From an uncultured Bacteroidota bacterium (lineage in GTDB: Bacteria > Bacteroidota > Bacteroidia > Bacteroidales > F082): a stretch of 64,000 nucleotides of DNA. Numbering within the stretch: the stretch's first letter is position 1; every line of letters begins with the position of its first letter. The translations under genes and the position numbers were made by a program. Positions 44,308 to 53,434 of the stretch are shown piece after piece. The stretch lies in contig CALDOI010000258.1 of assembly GCA_937912115.1 (NCBI GenBank), positions 1 to 64,000 of the forward strand, written 5' to 3'. The notes beneath the pieces are model-generated. The model was not told where the DNA came from, made no database searches, and saw nothing but the letters and a program-made list of their open reading frames with translations.

Positions 44308-45381
44308 TTAACTCTCATTTAGTTTTGATTTGGATTGGTCAATAATTTCACGTGCAGCATTATCTGTGCCTAGCATAATTGCAATCCAACGAGTTGATTC
44401 TTTTTGTTCCAATACAATTTTCACAACCATTGTTAAAGGTACCGAAAGGAACATGCCAACAGTACCAAGTATGTATCCCCAGAAAATCAATGAAATGAAC
44501 ACCACTAATGTGCTGAGACCAAGACCTTTTCCCATCAATGGTGGTTGTATTACATTTCCCACAATCATATTTATTGCAACATAAGAAACGGCTGTCCATA
44601 ATGCACCGCCTGTACCCAACTGAATCGCTGCAAAAACAATGGCCGGAATGCTTGCTACAATTGATCCAATATTAGGAATAAAATTAAACATAAACGCCAA
44701 TAGCGCCCACAATATGGCATAATCTATACCAATAATTATTAATGAAAAGTAAACTAAGACTCCCGTTAATAAACTAATTATTGTGGTTAACCCAAGGTAT
44801 TGTCGTATACTTTGTTCAATTCTTTTAAAATATGTGATTGCTCCGCCTGTAGTGCTTGTTATGGCTTTAATTTTGAGGTTGAAACTGTTTAATTCCAAGA
44901 GCATGAAAATTAAAATAAATATTATCAGGAACATATTACTCATAAGGCTTCCAATAGCTCCTAAAAATGATGCACTCATATTCATGATACTGTTAGGGCT
45001 TATATAACTCTCAAGTTTTTCAACAGACATGTCAAACCCCATTCCATGTAGGGTTGAGAAAAGTGATGACATTATTTCGTTTAACCTTTGTGCATAAATA
45101 GCACTATTATTTGAAAACTTAACTATCGATCGTCCCATAACCTCCCCTAACCCAAATAGGATTCCAAGGATGGACATAAGCACTAATGCAACAGCCAAAC
45201 CGTTTGGCACTTTTTTACTCTCAAGCCATCTTATGGGCTGAGCGCAAACTATTGTAATAAAAAGTGCAAGTAAAACCGGAGTAATAATTGATGATGCATA
45301 CATCACTACCCCGATAATAATTAAAAATGCTGCAAAGGTTACAGCTGCATTTGAAGATTGCCGTGTAATAGAGTTATCCAT
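44308..45381 (-). CDS. AI-2E family transporter
   Basis: A 357-residue polytopic membrane protein with about eight helices. N-terminal helices (FAAFLIIIGVVMYASSIITP) are followed by a longer soluble stretch and the family's C-terminal block with FNFIPNIGSIVASIPAIVF and PPLMGKGLGLSTLVVFISLIFWGYILG, quoted as overlapping pieces. The family includes TqsA for autoinducer-2 export and sodium/proton antiporters, so the substrate is uncertain. It is 94 bases downstream of metG on the minus strand and probably separately expressed. Confidence 0.9.
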   Translation of the reverse strand: MDNSITRQSSNAAVTFAAFLIIIGVVMYASSIITPVLLALFITIVCAQPIRWLESKKVPNGLAVALVLMSILGILFGLGEVMGRSIVKFSNNSAIYAQRLNEIMSSLFSTLHGMGFDMSVEKLESYISPNSIMNMSASFLGAIGSLMSNMFLIIFILIFMLLELNSFNLKIKAITSTTGGAITYFKRIEQSIRQYLGLTTIISLLTGVLVYFSLIIIGIDYAILWALLAFMFNFIPNIGSIVASIPAIVFAAIQLGTGGALWTAVSYVAINMIVGNVIQPPLMGKGLGLSTLVVFISLIFWGYILGTVGMFLSVPLTMVVKIVLEQKESTRWIAIMLGTDNAAREIIDQSKSKLNES

Positions 45382-45475
45382 ACTGTCTTTTATTTCATAT
45401 GAAAAATCACAAAACGAATGAGTTATTAAAAGTATAAATAATTAAGATCTAAAAATATTAGCAGAATTAAAAAAA

Positions 45476-47521
45476 CTATTTTATTTCACTACCATTTGTA
45501 ACATCATCAACAGGAGAAACAAAGCAGAGTTTTCCATCTTTATCTTCAGCCATTAGTATCATTCCTTGTGATTCAATTCCCCGTAATTTTCTGGGAGCCA
45601 GATTAACCAAAATGCTCACTTTCTTGCCAACAATATCTTCGGGTTTATAGTATTCGGCAATTCCTGATACAACAGTTCGCTTATCAATACCCGTATCAAC
45701 CAGTAGTTTTAGTAGTTTCTTTGTTTTTGCAACTTTTTCAGCTTCCAATATGGTTCCTGTTCTAATGTCCATTTTCACAAAATCATCAAACTCAATGGTT
45801 GGTTTTGTGGGAGTTGCAGGCTCGGCTTCTTCATTTTCTTTTTTAGTTTCCAGTAGTTTCTGAACCTGATGTTCAATTGTGCTGTCCTCAATTCTCTCAA
45901 AAAGCAACTCCGGTTTGTTCAATTGGTGACCTGCTTTCAATAAATCAGACTTGCCGGCATCTTTCCATTTTAATCCACCTATGTTAACCATTTTTTGTAA
46001 TTTATCAGATGTAAATGGAAGGAATGGCTCACATAGTATTGATAGGTTGGCAACAATCTGTAACGAAACATTTAGTATTTGCTTTACCTTTTCAGGATCG
46101 GTTTTATAGATTTTCCATGGCTCCATATCGGTTAGATATTTATTGCCAAGTCGTGCCAGATTCATCAACTCACTAAGAGCTTCTCTAAACCTGTATCTTT
46201 CGATACTGCTCGAGACTATCTCAGGATATTTGGCTATCTCTTTTAAGGTATTTATAGATTCTCCATCAAGATTATCACAATCAGGAACAATACCATCAAA
46301 ATACTTTTGGGTAAGCACTAACGTACGATTCACAAAATTGCCAAATATTGCCAATAACTCATTGTTGTTTCTCGCCTGAAAATCTTTCCATGTGAAGTCG
46401 TTATCCTTAGTTTCGGGAGCATTTGCTGTTAATACATAACGTAATACGTCCTGTTTGTCAGGAAACTCTTCGAGGTATTCATGAAGCCATACTGCCCAAT
46501 TACGGGAAGTTGATATTTTATCATTTTCCAGATTTAGGAATTCGTTTGCTGGTACGTTTTCAGGCAAGATGTAACTGCCTTCTGCTTTAAGCATTGCAGG
46601 AAAAATGATACAATGGAATACAATGTTATCCTTGCCAATAAAATGAAGCATCTTCGAATCTTTATCTTTCCAATATGGTTCCCAGTCTTTTCCTGTTTTT
46701 TCTGACCATTCCTTGGCAGCAGATATGTATCCAATGGGTGCATCAAACCAAACATATAGCACTTTACCTTCTGCATCTTCAATTGGTACTTTTACGCCCC
46801 AGTCAAGATCACGTGTAACAGCTCTTGGTTTTAAACCCTGATCAACCCACGACTTTACCTGTCCGTAAACATTGGGCTTCCAATCATCTTTATGTCCTTT
46901 AATAATCCATTCCTCAAGCCATGGTTCATATTCATCCAATGGTAAATACCAATGTTTTGTTTCCTTGAGGACAGGAATATTACCGCTTAATGCTGATTTA
47001 GGATTTATTAATTCAAGAGGGCTTAATGACGTGCCACAATTTTCGCATTGGTCGCCGTAGGCTTTTTCAAACCCGCAATGTGGACAAGTTCCTGTAATAT
47101 ATCTATCAGCTAAAAACTGCTTATTATCTTCATCGTAATATTGCATATTCGTTTTTTCAATAAACTTTCCATCATCGTAAAGTTTTTTGAAAAATTCGGA
47201 AGCAGTTTCATGATGAATGGGGGCAGATGTACGTGAATACACATCGAAAGAAATTCCAAAATCTTCAAATGATTGTTTTATTATACCATGATATTTATCA
47301 ACAATATTCTGTGGTGTAACGCCCAATTGTCTGGCTTTAATAGTTATAGGAACGCCATGCTCATCCGATCCGCCAATAAATAACACATCTTTGTTATTCA
47401 TTCTGAGGTATCGTACATAAATATCAGCCGGAACATAAACTCCTGCAAGGTGACCTATATGAATTGGTCCATTGGCGTATGGAAGTGCCGATGTTATGGT
47501 GTATCTCTTAATGTCGATCAT
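45476..47521 (-). CDS. metG: Methionyl-tRNA synthetase with C-terminal tRNA-binding domain
   Basis: A 681-residue class I synthetase. The HIGH-type motif is [14 protein letters not shown], zinc knuckles lie in [18 protein letters not shown], and the KMSKS-type loop is KISTSRN. After the anticodon-binding helices comes a linker and an EMAP-II/Trbp111-like domain (from about residue 575, [19 protein letters not shown]), which dimerises and binds tRNA. Domain order and length are those of the long bacterial form. The 270-base gap to the next gene shows no further structure of note. Confidence 0.97.
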   Translation of the reverse strand: MIDIKRYTITSALPYANGPIHIGHLAGVYVPADIYVRYLRMNNKDVLFIGGSDEHGVPITIKARQLGVTPQNIVDKYHGIIKQSFEDFGISFDVYSRTSAPIHHETASEFFKKLYDDGKFIEKTNMQYYDEDNKQFLADRYITGTCPHCGFEKAYGDQCENCGTSLSPLELINPKSALSGNIPVLKETKHWYLPLDEYEPWLEEWIIKGHKDDWKPNVYGQVKSWVDQGLKPRAVTRDLDWGVKVPIEDAEGKVLYVWFDAPIGYISAAKEWSEKTGKDWEPYWKDKDSKMLHFIGKDNIVFHCIIFPAMLKAEGSYILPENVPANEFLNLENDKISTSRNWAVWLHEYLEEFPDKQDVLRYVLTANAPETKDNDFTWKDFQARNNNELLAIFGNFVNRTLVLTQKYFDGIVPDCDNLDGESINTLKEIAKYPEIVSSSIERYRFREALSELMNLARLGNKYLTDMEPWKIYKTDPEKVKQILNVSLQIVANLSILCEPFLPFTSDKLQKMVNIGGLKWKDAGKSDLLKAGHQLNKPELLFERIEDSTIEHQVQKLLETKKENEEAEPATPTKPTIEFDDFVKMDIRTGTILEAEKVAKTKKLLKLLVDTGIDKRTVVSGIAEYYKPEDIVGKKVSILVNLAPRKLRGIESQGMILMAEDKDGKLCFVSPVDDVTNGSEIK

Positions 47522-47791
47522 TTCTTTTGGTTTATTAATCAGTTTATTAGCGATTTTATTTTGAAAATAATGATTGGTTTTGGTATAGAGGTATAAGGGG
47601 AATAATGGTTAATTAGAATAGCATGCATCTATGATTTTAGTTGCACTAATCTATTTTTATAATTAGTTTTCATTACCCTATAACTTTATATCCCTACTAC
47701 CCAATTTCCAATTTCCTTTTTACCCTCAACACTTATCCTACTTGAAACTATCATTTAAAAAAATTCAGTAATTTCGGCAAAGTTAACCAAT

Positions 47792-48700
47792 ATGTTCAAA
47801 ATGATAAGTCCTCCAATTCTAAAAAAGGGAGATAGGATCGGTATTGTTGCTCCAGCTCGTAAAATAGCAGAAAGAGATCTGTTAGTTTCATTTGATATTA
47901 TTCGTCAAAACGGATATGAAGTTGTATTTACCGATAATCTTTTTGCAGAAGAAAATCAGTTTGCCGGCAGCGATGATCTGAGAGCCAATGAATTACAAAT
48001 TATGCTTGATGATGATTCAGTCAAGGCAATTATGTTTGCTCGAGGTGGTTATGGAGGTGTCCGCATTATCGACAAGATTGATTTTTCGAAGTTTGTTGAA
48101 AATCCAAAATGGTTAATAGGATATAGCGATATTACTGTTTTTCACAGTCATATATCTCGTAACTTTAGTATCCAAACACTCCATGCAACTATGCCAATTA
48201 ATTTCAATGAAAATGATGAAACTGCGTTGGAATCTTTATTTAATGTGCTTCAGGGATCGTTAATAAATGTTGAATTTGAAAGTAATTCATTAAATAGAAT
48301 AGGAAATACGGAAGGTTTATTAACAGGAGGTAATTTATCTGTATTATACAGTTTGTTAGGCAGTTGTTCATTCCCTGAGACTGATGGTAAAATTTTATTT
48401 TTGGAAGATTTGGATGAGTATTTATATCACATCGACAGAATGATGCTTGGATTAAAGCGTGCCGGAAAACTTGAAAATCTTTCCGGATTATTGATTGGTG
48501 GAATGACCAAAATGAATGATAATGATATCCCTTTTGGAAAAACAGCAGAAGAAATAATTCGTGAAGCAGTTGATGAATATAATTATCCCGTTTATTTTGG
48601 ATTTCCAGCCGGACATATTGAAAATAATATAGCTTTGGTAATGGGCCGTAAGGTAAGCATTATCTATGATCAACAAAAAAACGTGTATACTCTAAGATAG
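47792..48700 (+). CDS. LD-carboxypeptidase (S66 family)
   Basis: A 302-residue cytoplasmic serine peptidase that removes the terminal D-Ala from muropeptide tetrapeptides during wall recycling. The opening PPILKKGDRIGIVAPA is typical, ARGGYGGVRI precedes the nucleophile S112 in WLIGYSDITVFH, and the Glu/His part of the triad is expected in the C-terminal half (FPAGHIENN). ATG 47792 and 47801 are both possible starts. A TAATTTCG sequence at 47769, one mismatch from the -7 consensus, precedes it. A methyltransferase gene follows with its own promoter. Confidence 0.93.
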   Translation: MFKMISPPILKKGDRIGIVAPARKIAERDLLVSFDIIRQNGYEVVFTDNLFAEENQFAGSDDLRANELQIMLDDDSVKAIMFARGGYGGVRIIDKIDFSKFVENPKWLIGYSDITVFHSHISRNFSIQTLHATMPINFNENDETALESLFNVLQGSLINVEFESNSLNRIGNTEGLLTGGNLSVLYSLLGSCSFPETDGKILFLEDLDEYLYHIDRMMLGLKRAGKLENLSGLLIGGMTKMNDNDIPFGKTAEEIIREAVDEYNYPVYFGFPAGHIENNIALVMGRKVSIIYDQQKNVYTLR

Positions 48701-48702
48701 AT

Positions 48703-48710
48703 TATTTTTG
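48703..48710 (+). promoter_or_regulatory. Predicted -7 box of the methyltransferase gene
   Basis: TATTTTTG begins three bases after the carboxypeptidase stop codon. Transcription near 48717 would give a 17-base leader. No TTTG at ideal spacing was seen upstream. Confidence 0.4.
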
Positions 48711-48733
48711 TCGATTCTTAAAGATTTTAAAGC

Positions 48734-49432
48734 ATGCAAGATCCATTTGAGTCAGCATTTTACGATTATTTGAACGGAAAAGAATCCGCCGAAATTACTG
48801 TCCATTGCAACAAAGGTGAAGTCGAAATAATCCCCATTTCTTATTTTTTCAGGGAGTATAACGGAATGCCTGAACTAGAAAAAAAAGCATTGAGTTTAAC
48901 CAATGGAAAGATACTGGATATTGGTGCAGGTTCTGGAATTCACTCCCTGTATCTTCAATCAGAAGGAAAGGATATTACATCTCTCGATATAAAGCCGGGG
49001 TTTGTTGAGGTAATGAAAAAACGGGGACTAAAAAATGTAATTCTCTCAGATATTTTTGACTACAAAGATGGTAGATACGATACATTGTTGATGCTAATGA
49101 ATGGTATTGGTTTTACTAAAAACTTTGAAGGACTGTCAGCATTTCTTAAACAAGCTAAAGAACTTCTGGTACCAGGGGGGCAAATATTATTGGATTCTTC
49201 AGATTTGCTTTATTTATATGAAGATGAAGACGGTTCTTATTCAATTAATCTTAATGATAACTATTACGGCGAAGTTGAATATATAATAGAATACGAAGGA
49301 GTTAAGGGAAAACCGTTTAATTGGCTTTACATTGATTTTGATAATTTGGCCATGCATGCTGAACAAGCCGGGTTTAAATGTGAGCTAATTTTTGAGGATG
49401 ACCACTTCAATTATTTGGCAAGATTGTATTGA
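48734..49432 (+). CDS. Class I SAM-dependent methyltransferase
   Basis: A 232-residue enzyme. The SAM-binding motif I is ILDIGAGSGIHSLYL (about residues 60-74), motif II includes ITSLDIKPGFVEVM, and the post-I region has YDTLLMLMNGIGFTKN. A later segment GQILLDSSDLLYLY closes the Rossmann-like core. The acceptor molecule cannot be deduced. It stands between the S66 peptidase and a WG-repeat remnant on the other strand. Confidence 0.88.
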   Translation: MQDPFESAFYDYLNGKESAEITVHCNKGEVEIIPISYFFREYNGMPELEKKALSLTNGKILDIGAGSGIHSLYLQSEGKDITSLDIKPGFVEVMKKRGLKNVILSDIFDYKDGRYDTLLMLMNGIGFTKNFEGLSAFLKQAKELLVPGGQILLDSSDLLYLYEDEDGSYSINLNDNYYGEVEYIIEYEGVKGKPFNWLYIDFDNLAMHAEQAGFKCELIFEDDHFNYLARLY

Positions 49433-49451
49433 TTTTTGGATGAATTCAAGG

Positions 49452-49586
49452 TTACTCATCTAAAGTAAAAAAGTCCTCCACATTGTTGTATTTGGGAATA
49501 ATAACATATTTACCTGTGCGATCAATATACCCCCATAATTTATCAACCCTTGCTCTACATAATCCATTGTGGAAATCATGTATCAT
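49452..49586 (-). pseudogene. Remnant of a WG-repeat protein
   Basis: On the minus strand a 44-codon frame reads MIHDFHNGLCRARVDKLWG and continues YIDRTGKYVIIPKYNNVEDF. This is one nearly complete WG (KWGYIDxxGxxVIPxxY) repeat. An in-frame stop lies just upstream of the first Met, and the normal protein would have several repeats, so it is probably the decayed tail of a lost gene. It begins 29 bases after the T9SS hydrolase-like gene on the same strand. Confidence 0.6.
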
Positions 49587-49614
49587 TATAAAATATTGTT
49601 AATTATTGAGTCAA

Positions 49615-52167
49615 TTATATTATTATCAGCTTTCTAATAATTCTATTGTTTTTTGTATTGATAAAAATCAAATAATAACCAGGTAAGAGAGATGAAACAT
49701 CTATCACATTATTTCCATTATTAATATATTGGTTAATAAATGTAGTTCCACTAATATTAGAAATCCTGATTTCTGATTCATCTGATGTATTCTTTGTAAG
49801 AACAGTGAGTTTATCGTTTGCCGGATTCGGATAAATTTGTGCTCCGGCAAAATCCAGTTTATTATCTACACCTGTATTGTTAACGTCAATAATAACAAAG
49901 CTTGTGTCAGAATGATTATAGCCATCAAAAATTTGATACTTGAAATAATCAATACCTGAAAATCCGGGATCTACGTAATATGAAAATGAACCATCTGCAG
50001 ATAATGATAGTTCACCATGAGATGGGTATTCGGTAACTTCTGCATTCATATATTTGCCATCAATATCAAAATCATTGCTTAGAATTCCATCTATTGTTTC
50101 AATAGCCAAACCATTGCTATGATCGATAACATAATTATCACAAACAGCAATAGCATTGGCATTGAATTGGGAAATATTACTTGTTATAAACTGAAGGCTT
50201 TGTTTTTCAACTTCTTCAACATTTTCCACAATACTCCAGACTTCCCACATATATCTTCCGGAAGTTTCAATAATACAGTTGTTATGCAAAATCGAGAAAG
50301 CAATACCATCAGAAATAGTGTCTTCGGTTTCAGATGTACTTCGGTCATCATGAATAACAGACATTGTACTTGGGTCAATAACCTGTAACAGCGACCATGG
50401 CAATCTTATCTCAATGTCTTCATTACTAATAATTACAGCGTCATTACTAGACGAAGGCATTTCGGTACGCCGTAATTCCAGATCACCAATATATTGTATT
50501 TCATGATTGGGTTGGTTATTTTTCCATCTAACAATATTCCAGGGTGCTCCATTAGTAGGGATTGAATGATAGAGTTGTTCAGGAGGTGATATTCCATGCC
50601 AAATACCGAAAAGATCATAGGCTTGAGTAACAAATAGTTCGGCTGAAAAGTTGGTTATTTTAAGAAGAAATTCAGCTCTATTGTTAATGGCTTCCCCTCC
50701 CGGTAAAATGGCTTCACCTAATTCGAAAGAATATGTATCAATGGCAAGCCAAATAGTATCTATGTCAGTTAGTTCGTTTTTTATATTTAGTTTGAGGCTA
50801 AAAAAACTAAAGTCTGTTTTTATGGAAACCTCACTGATTGGACATGTGTCGTTAAAAGTTTCAAATGTTTGGAAAGGGGTATTATTACTTTCAAATTTTT
50901 TAAGACCAAAATTTTGTTCGGCTGCGGTAATGTTATGCCACAAAACTCTTCGCTCAGGATTAAAATCAATGGGGTCGGTAATCCAGGTGCGCTTAAACCA
51001 TTCGTCAATCCAAGCAAAATACATTCCTCCTCCGCACCCTGACTCCACAATATTATTCATCATTCGGATTGTAAATATACCCTGTTCCAACTCACTCATT
51101 CCTCCATGGTGCATGCCTGAAGATGAATAATGTGCACTTCCCCAACTGGAGGGAACCCCATATTCGGCAATAATAAGAGGGTAACGGTTATAATGGTTTT
51201 TTAAGTCAGATAGATAACCCAGATAACTATTTTGGCCAATGTAATCCTCAAAGCTTTGGTAAACAGGATCATTGCTAATGAAATCCGGGTAGTAAGGATA
51301 AGCGTGGTATGTGGCGAAGTAACCTGCCGGGGCCAATGAAAAATCGATTTCTGCAAGATCAATATGTACAGTATCCTCCCATCCAATTTCTGTGGGATGT
51401 TCAATAGGGTCGAGGGTTGGCCAGTTTGAGTAGCTTACCGGACGTTCAGTTTGGTATTGTTGTCGTTCGTATTTTACCAAATGATCAAGCCGTGCAGTTA
51501 TCCAAATTTCTGATGGATTTCCAGCATCTAATGAAAAAACCTCACCGTTAAATGATGTTTGATTACTGTGTAATTCGTTTGTAATCATCACCTCATCAGG
51601 ATGTGTTTCACGACCAATAATATAAGCAAAAATCCATTTTGATGCATCGGTGTTATAATTCCCAAAGGCTTTGCCAAACCTAGGTTCAATGATTTTATTT
51701 CCATGAATGCAATCAATTACTTCTTCTAACATCAAATTAAAAGTATCTGTGAGATAATACAAGTCTTTATTATAACCTTCAAGTTCTTCATCTAACCAAA
51801 CCCCATGAAATACATATAGAGGACTTTGTTGGTTTTGTAAATTAAATGAGTCAAGAACCTGATAAAATCGAGGATAGTGGAGAGTATAAATTCGAATATT
51901 GTTAAACCCGGATTCCTTTATTTCTTCAAACCAATTCCAGTATTGTTGTCTTGATGCAGCAAGCTCACCCGGAAAAGTTCCCGGTATTGAAACTCCAAGA
52001 TTTACTCCGTTTAATAAAACAGGTGAGTAACTATGCCCATTCCATATGGTAAGCGATTTGTTATTCGTTGAAAAAGGAATATTGTTATCAGGATTACAAT
52101 CGAGTTCCTGACCAGAAATATTAGTAAATATTAGTAATAGAATTGTAGCTATGTATAGTACTTTCAT
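49615..52167 (-). CDS. T9SS-exported glycoside-hydrolase-like protein
   Basis: An 850-residue surface or secreted protein. A signal peptide (about 1-20) precedes a TIM-barrel-like region (about 45-400). Candidate acid/base E187 lies in YIIGRETHP and candidate nucleophile E335 in LIIAEYGVP, with H288 in YHAYPYY, as in clan GH-A folds. Next come a beta-sandwich region (about 440-640), a cadherin/VCBS-like repeat (about 690-770, GELSLSADGSFSYYVDPG) and a T9SS type A sorting domain (IYPNPANDKLTVL to the end). It probably cuts a polysaccharide outside the cell. It is divergent from the 394-residue gene and next to the glycosyltransferase operon, so the substrate may be the polymer made there. Confidence 0.75.
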   Translation of the reverse strand: MKVLYIATILLLIFTNISGQELDCNPDNNIPFSTNNKSLTIWNGHSYSPVLLNGVNLGVSIPGTFPGELAASRQQYWNWFEEIKESGFNNIRIYTLHYPRFYQVLDSFNLQNQQSPLYVFHGVWLDEELEGYNKDLYYLTDTFNLMLEEVIDCIHGNKIIEPRFGKAFGNYNTDASKWIFAYIIGRETHPDEVMITNELHSNQTSFNGEVFSLDAGNPSEIWITARLDHLVKYERQQYQTERPVSYSNWPTLDPIEHPTEIGWEDTVHIDLAEIDFSLAPAGYFATYHAYPYYPDFISNDPVYQSFEDYIGQNSYLGYLSDLKNHYNRYPLIIAEYGVPSSWGSAHYSSSGMHHGGMSELEQGIFTIRMMNNIVESGCGGGMYFAWIDEWFKRTWITDPIDFNPERRVLWHNITAAEQNFGLKKFESNNTPFQTFETFNDTCPISEVSIKTDFSFFSLKLNIKNELTDIDTIWLAIDTYSFELGEAILPGGEAINNRAEFLLKITNFSAELFVTQAYDLFGIWHGISPPEQLYHSIPTNGAPWNIVRWKNNQPNHEIQYIGDLELRRTEMPSSSNDAVIISNEDIEIRLPWSLLQVIDPSTMSVIHDDRSTSETEDTISDGIAFSILHNNCIIETSGRYMWEVWSIVENVEEVEKQSLQFITSNISQFNANAIAVCDNYVIDHSNGLAIETIDGILSNDFDIDGKYMNAEVTEYPSHGELSLSADGSFSYYVDPGFSGIDYFKYQIFDGYNHSDTSFVIIDVNNTGVDNKLDFAGAQIYPNPANDKLTVLTKNTSDESEIRISNISGTTFINQYINNGNNVIDVSSLLPGYYLIFINTKNNRIIRKLIII

Positions 52168-52211
52168 AATTGAAAAATTAGTATTTCGAATTTTATAAAA
52201 TTAATTATAAT

Positions 52212-52245
52212 TTTGAATTGAATTTCAATAGAACAATTAACTTTA
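52212..52245 (+). promoter_or_regulatory. Possible promoter of the 394-residue membrane protein gene
   Basis: TTTG (52212-52215), 22 bases, TAACTTTA (52238-52245), one mismatch. The -7 box ends four bases before the ATG at 52250, so the transcript would be leaderless, or the true start codon lies further on. Confidence 0.35.
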
Positions 52246-52249
52246 CACC

Positions 52250-53434
52250 ATGGCTCAAAATAAACGAAGATTTGTTTTTAATCTAGTTATAATTTTAATT
52301 GTTTTAATCCCGGTAATAATGTTAGTAGGATGGCTATTAACACCTAAAAAAACGACTAATATACTCATAGTAGACAAAACTGTATTAACTAAGGATGCTT
52401 ATGAACATAAAGGATTGATCTGGACACTTAAACATCGTAAATATGTAAAACCTGACAACAATTTCTACAACTTAGATGAAGACTACTTAGGTTTTTTTCC
52501 TAAGTCGGATAAGCAATTTGAAATCAATGATCTCAAAAATCTTACCTTAAGTCAAATTGATAGTATTTCGGATACAATTAATATGGTTTACTATACCGAC
52601 ACTTACGGTATATACCACAATGAATGGTATTCCGACTCACTACAAAGTGAACACTCAAAGAAGGTTTATGGCGGATTAGATATTAAAGATTATGAGTTAT
52701 TAAGGAAGATGAAAGAGAAGAAAAAGCTTATTTTGAGCGAATTTAATTTAATAGCAAACCCAACTTCAATAGCCGTTAGAAGCAAGGTTGAAAATCTATT
52801 TGGTTTTCAGTGGACGGGATGGACTTTAAAATATTTTGAATCGTTGGACACAGCTACTAATCACGAATTGCCAAATTGGGTGATTAATAACTTTATGGAA
52901 CAGCATAATGGTCGTTGGCCATATACTAAATCAGGAATCGTATTTGTAAATGAAGATGAAACTATCTTTATCATGCAAAATGAAGATCATCTTAAACACG
53001 AAACACCTATTATTACTTCAACAACTTATGCTCACGAGAAGTATAATATTCCTGCTACAATTAATTATCCCTATTGGATAGATATTAATTATGTATCCGA
53101 CAGTGTTAATACTGTACTAGCAAATTATAATATTAATACCACTGATGATGGTGATTCATTATTGAGTTATTATAATATTCCATCGAGGTTTCCGGCAGTT
53201 TTTGCCCATACAAGCAATTATCAATTCTATTATTTTGCAGGTGATTTTTGCGATAATGAAATGCCAATGATTACAACATATTTTAAAGGAATTACATGGT
53301 TGAAGCGTTGGCTAATGGAAAGGAGTGACCTAAATAATAGAGAGTTATTTTTTTGGAATTACTATTACCCAATGATTAAAGTGATAATGAATGATAATTA
53401 TGATCAATTAAAAAATAGCAAAAAGATTAATTAG
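52250..53434 (+). CDS. Membrane-anchored protein of unknown function
   Basis: A 394-residue protein. One N-terminal membrane helix (LVIILIVLIPVIMLVGWLL) is followed by a periplasmic domain. That domain starts TTNILIVDKTVL, a strand-rich Rossmann-like opening, and later has GGLDIKDYELLRKMKEKKKLIL and NLFGFQWTGWTLKYF, reminiscent of glutamine-amidotransferase-like or glycosidase-associated Rossmann domains, without clear catalytic residues. I do not recognise the family. It converges on the glycosyltransferase gene, their ends overlapping by eight bases, and diverges from the T9SS hydrolase-like gene. This places it within the exopolysaccharide locus as a candidate polymer-handling factor. Confidence 0.65.
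   Translation: MAQNKRRFVFNLVIILIVLIPVIMLVGWLLTPKKTTNILIVDKTVLTKDAYEHKGLIWTLKHRKYVKPDNNFYNLDEDYLGFFPKSDKQFEINDLKNLTLSQIDSISDTINMVYYTDTYGIYHNEWYSDSLQSEHSKKVYGGLDIKDYELLRKMKEKKKLILSEFNLIANPTSIAVRSKVENLFGFQWTGWTLKYFESLDTATNHELPNWVINNFMEQHNGRWPYTKSGIVFVNEDETIFIMQNEDHLKHETPIITSTTYAHEKYNIPATINYPYWIDINYVSDSVNTVLANYNINTTDDGDSLLSYYNIPSRFPAVFAHTSNYQFYYFAGDFCDNEMPMITTYFKGITWLKRWLMERSDLNNRELFFWNYYYPMIKVIMNDNYDQLKNSKKIN

Noticed and set aside
49615..49830. Reading the hydrolase-like protein as lacking its end
   Set aside because: The last 75 residues give a complete T9SS sorting domain with IYPNPAND and a Lys-rich end; no truncation is seen.
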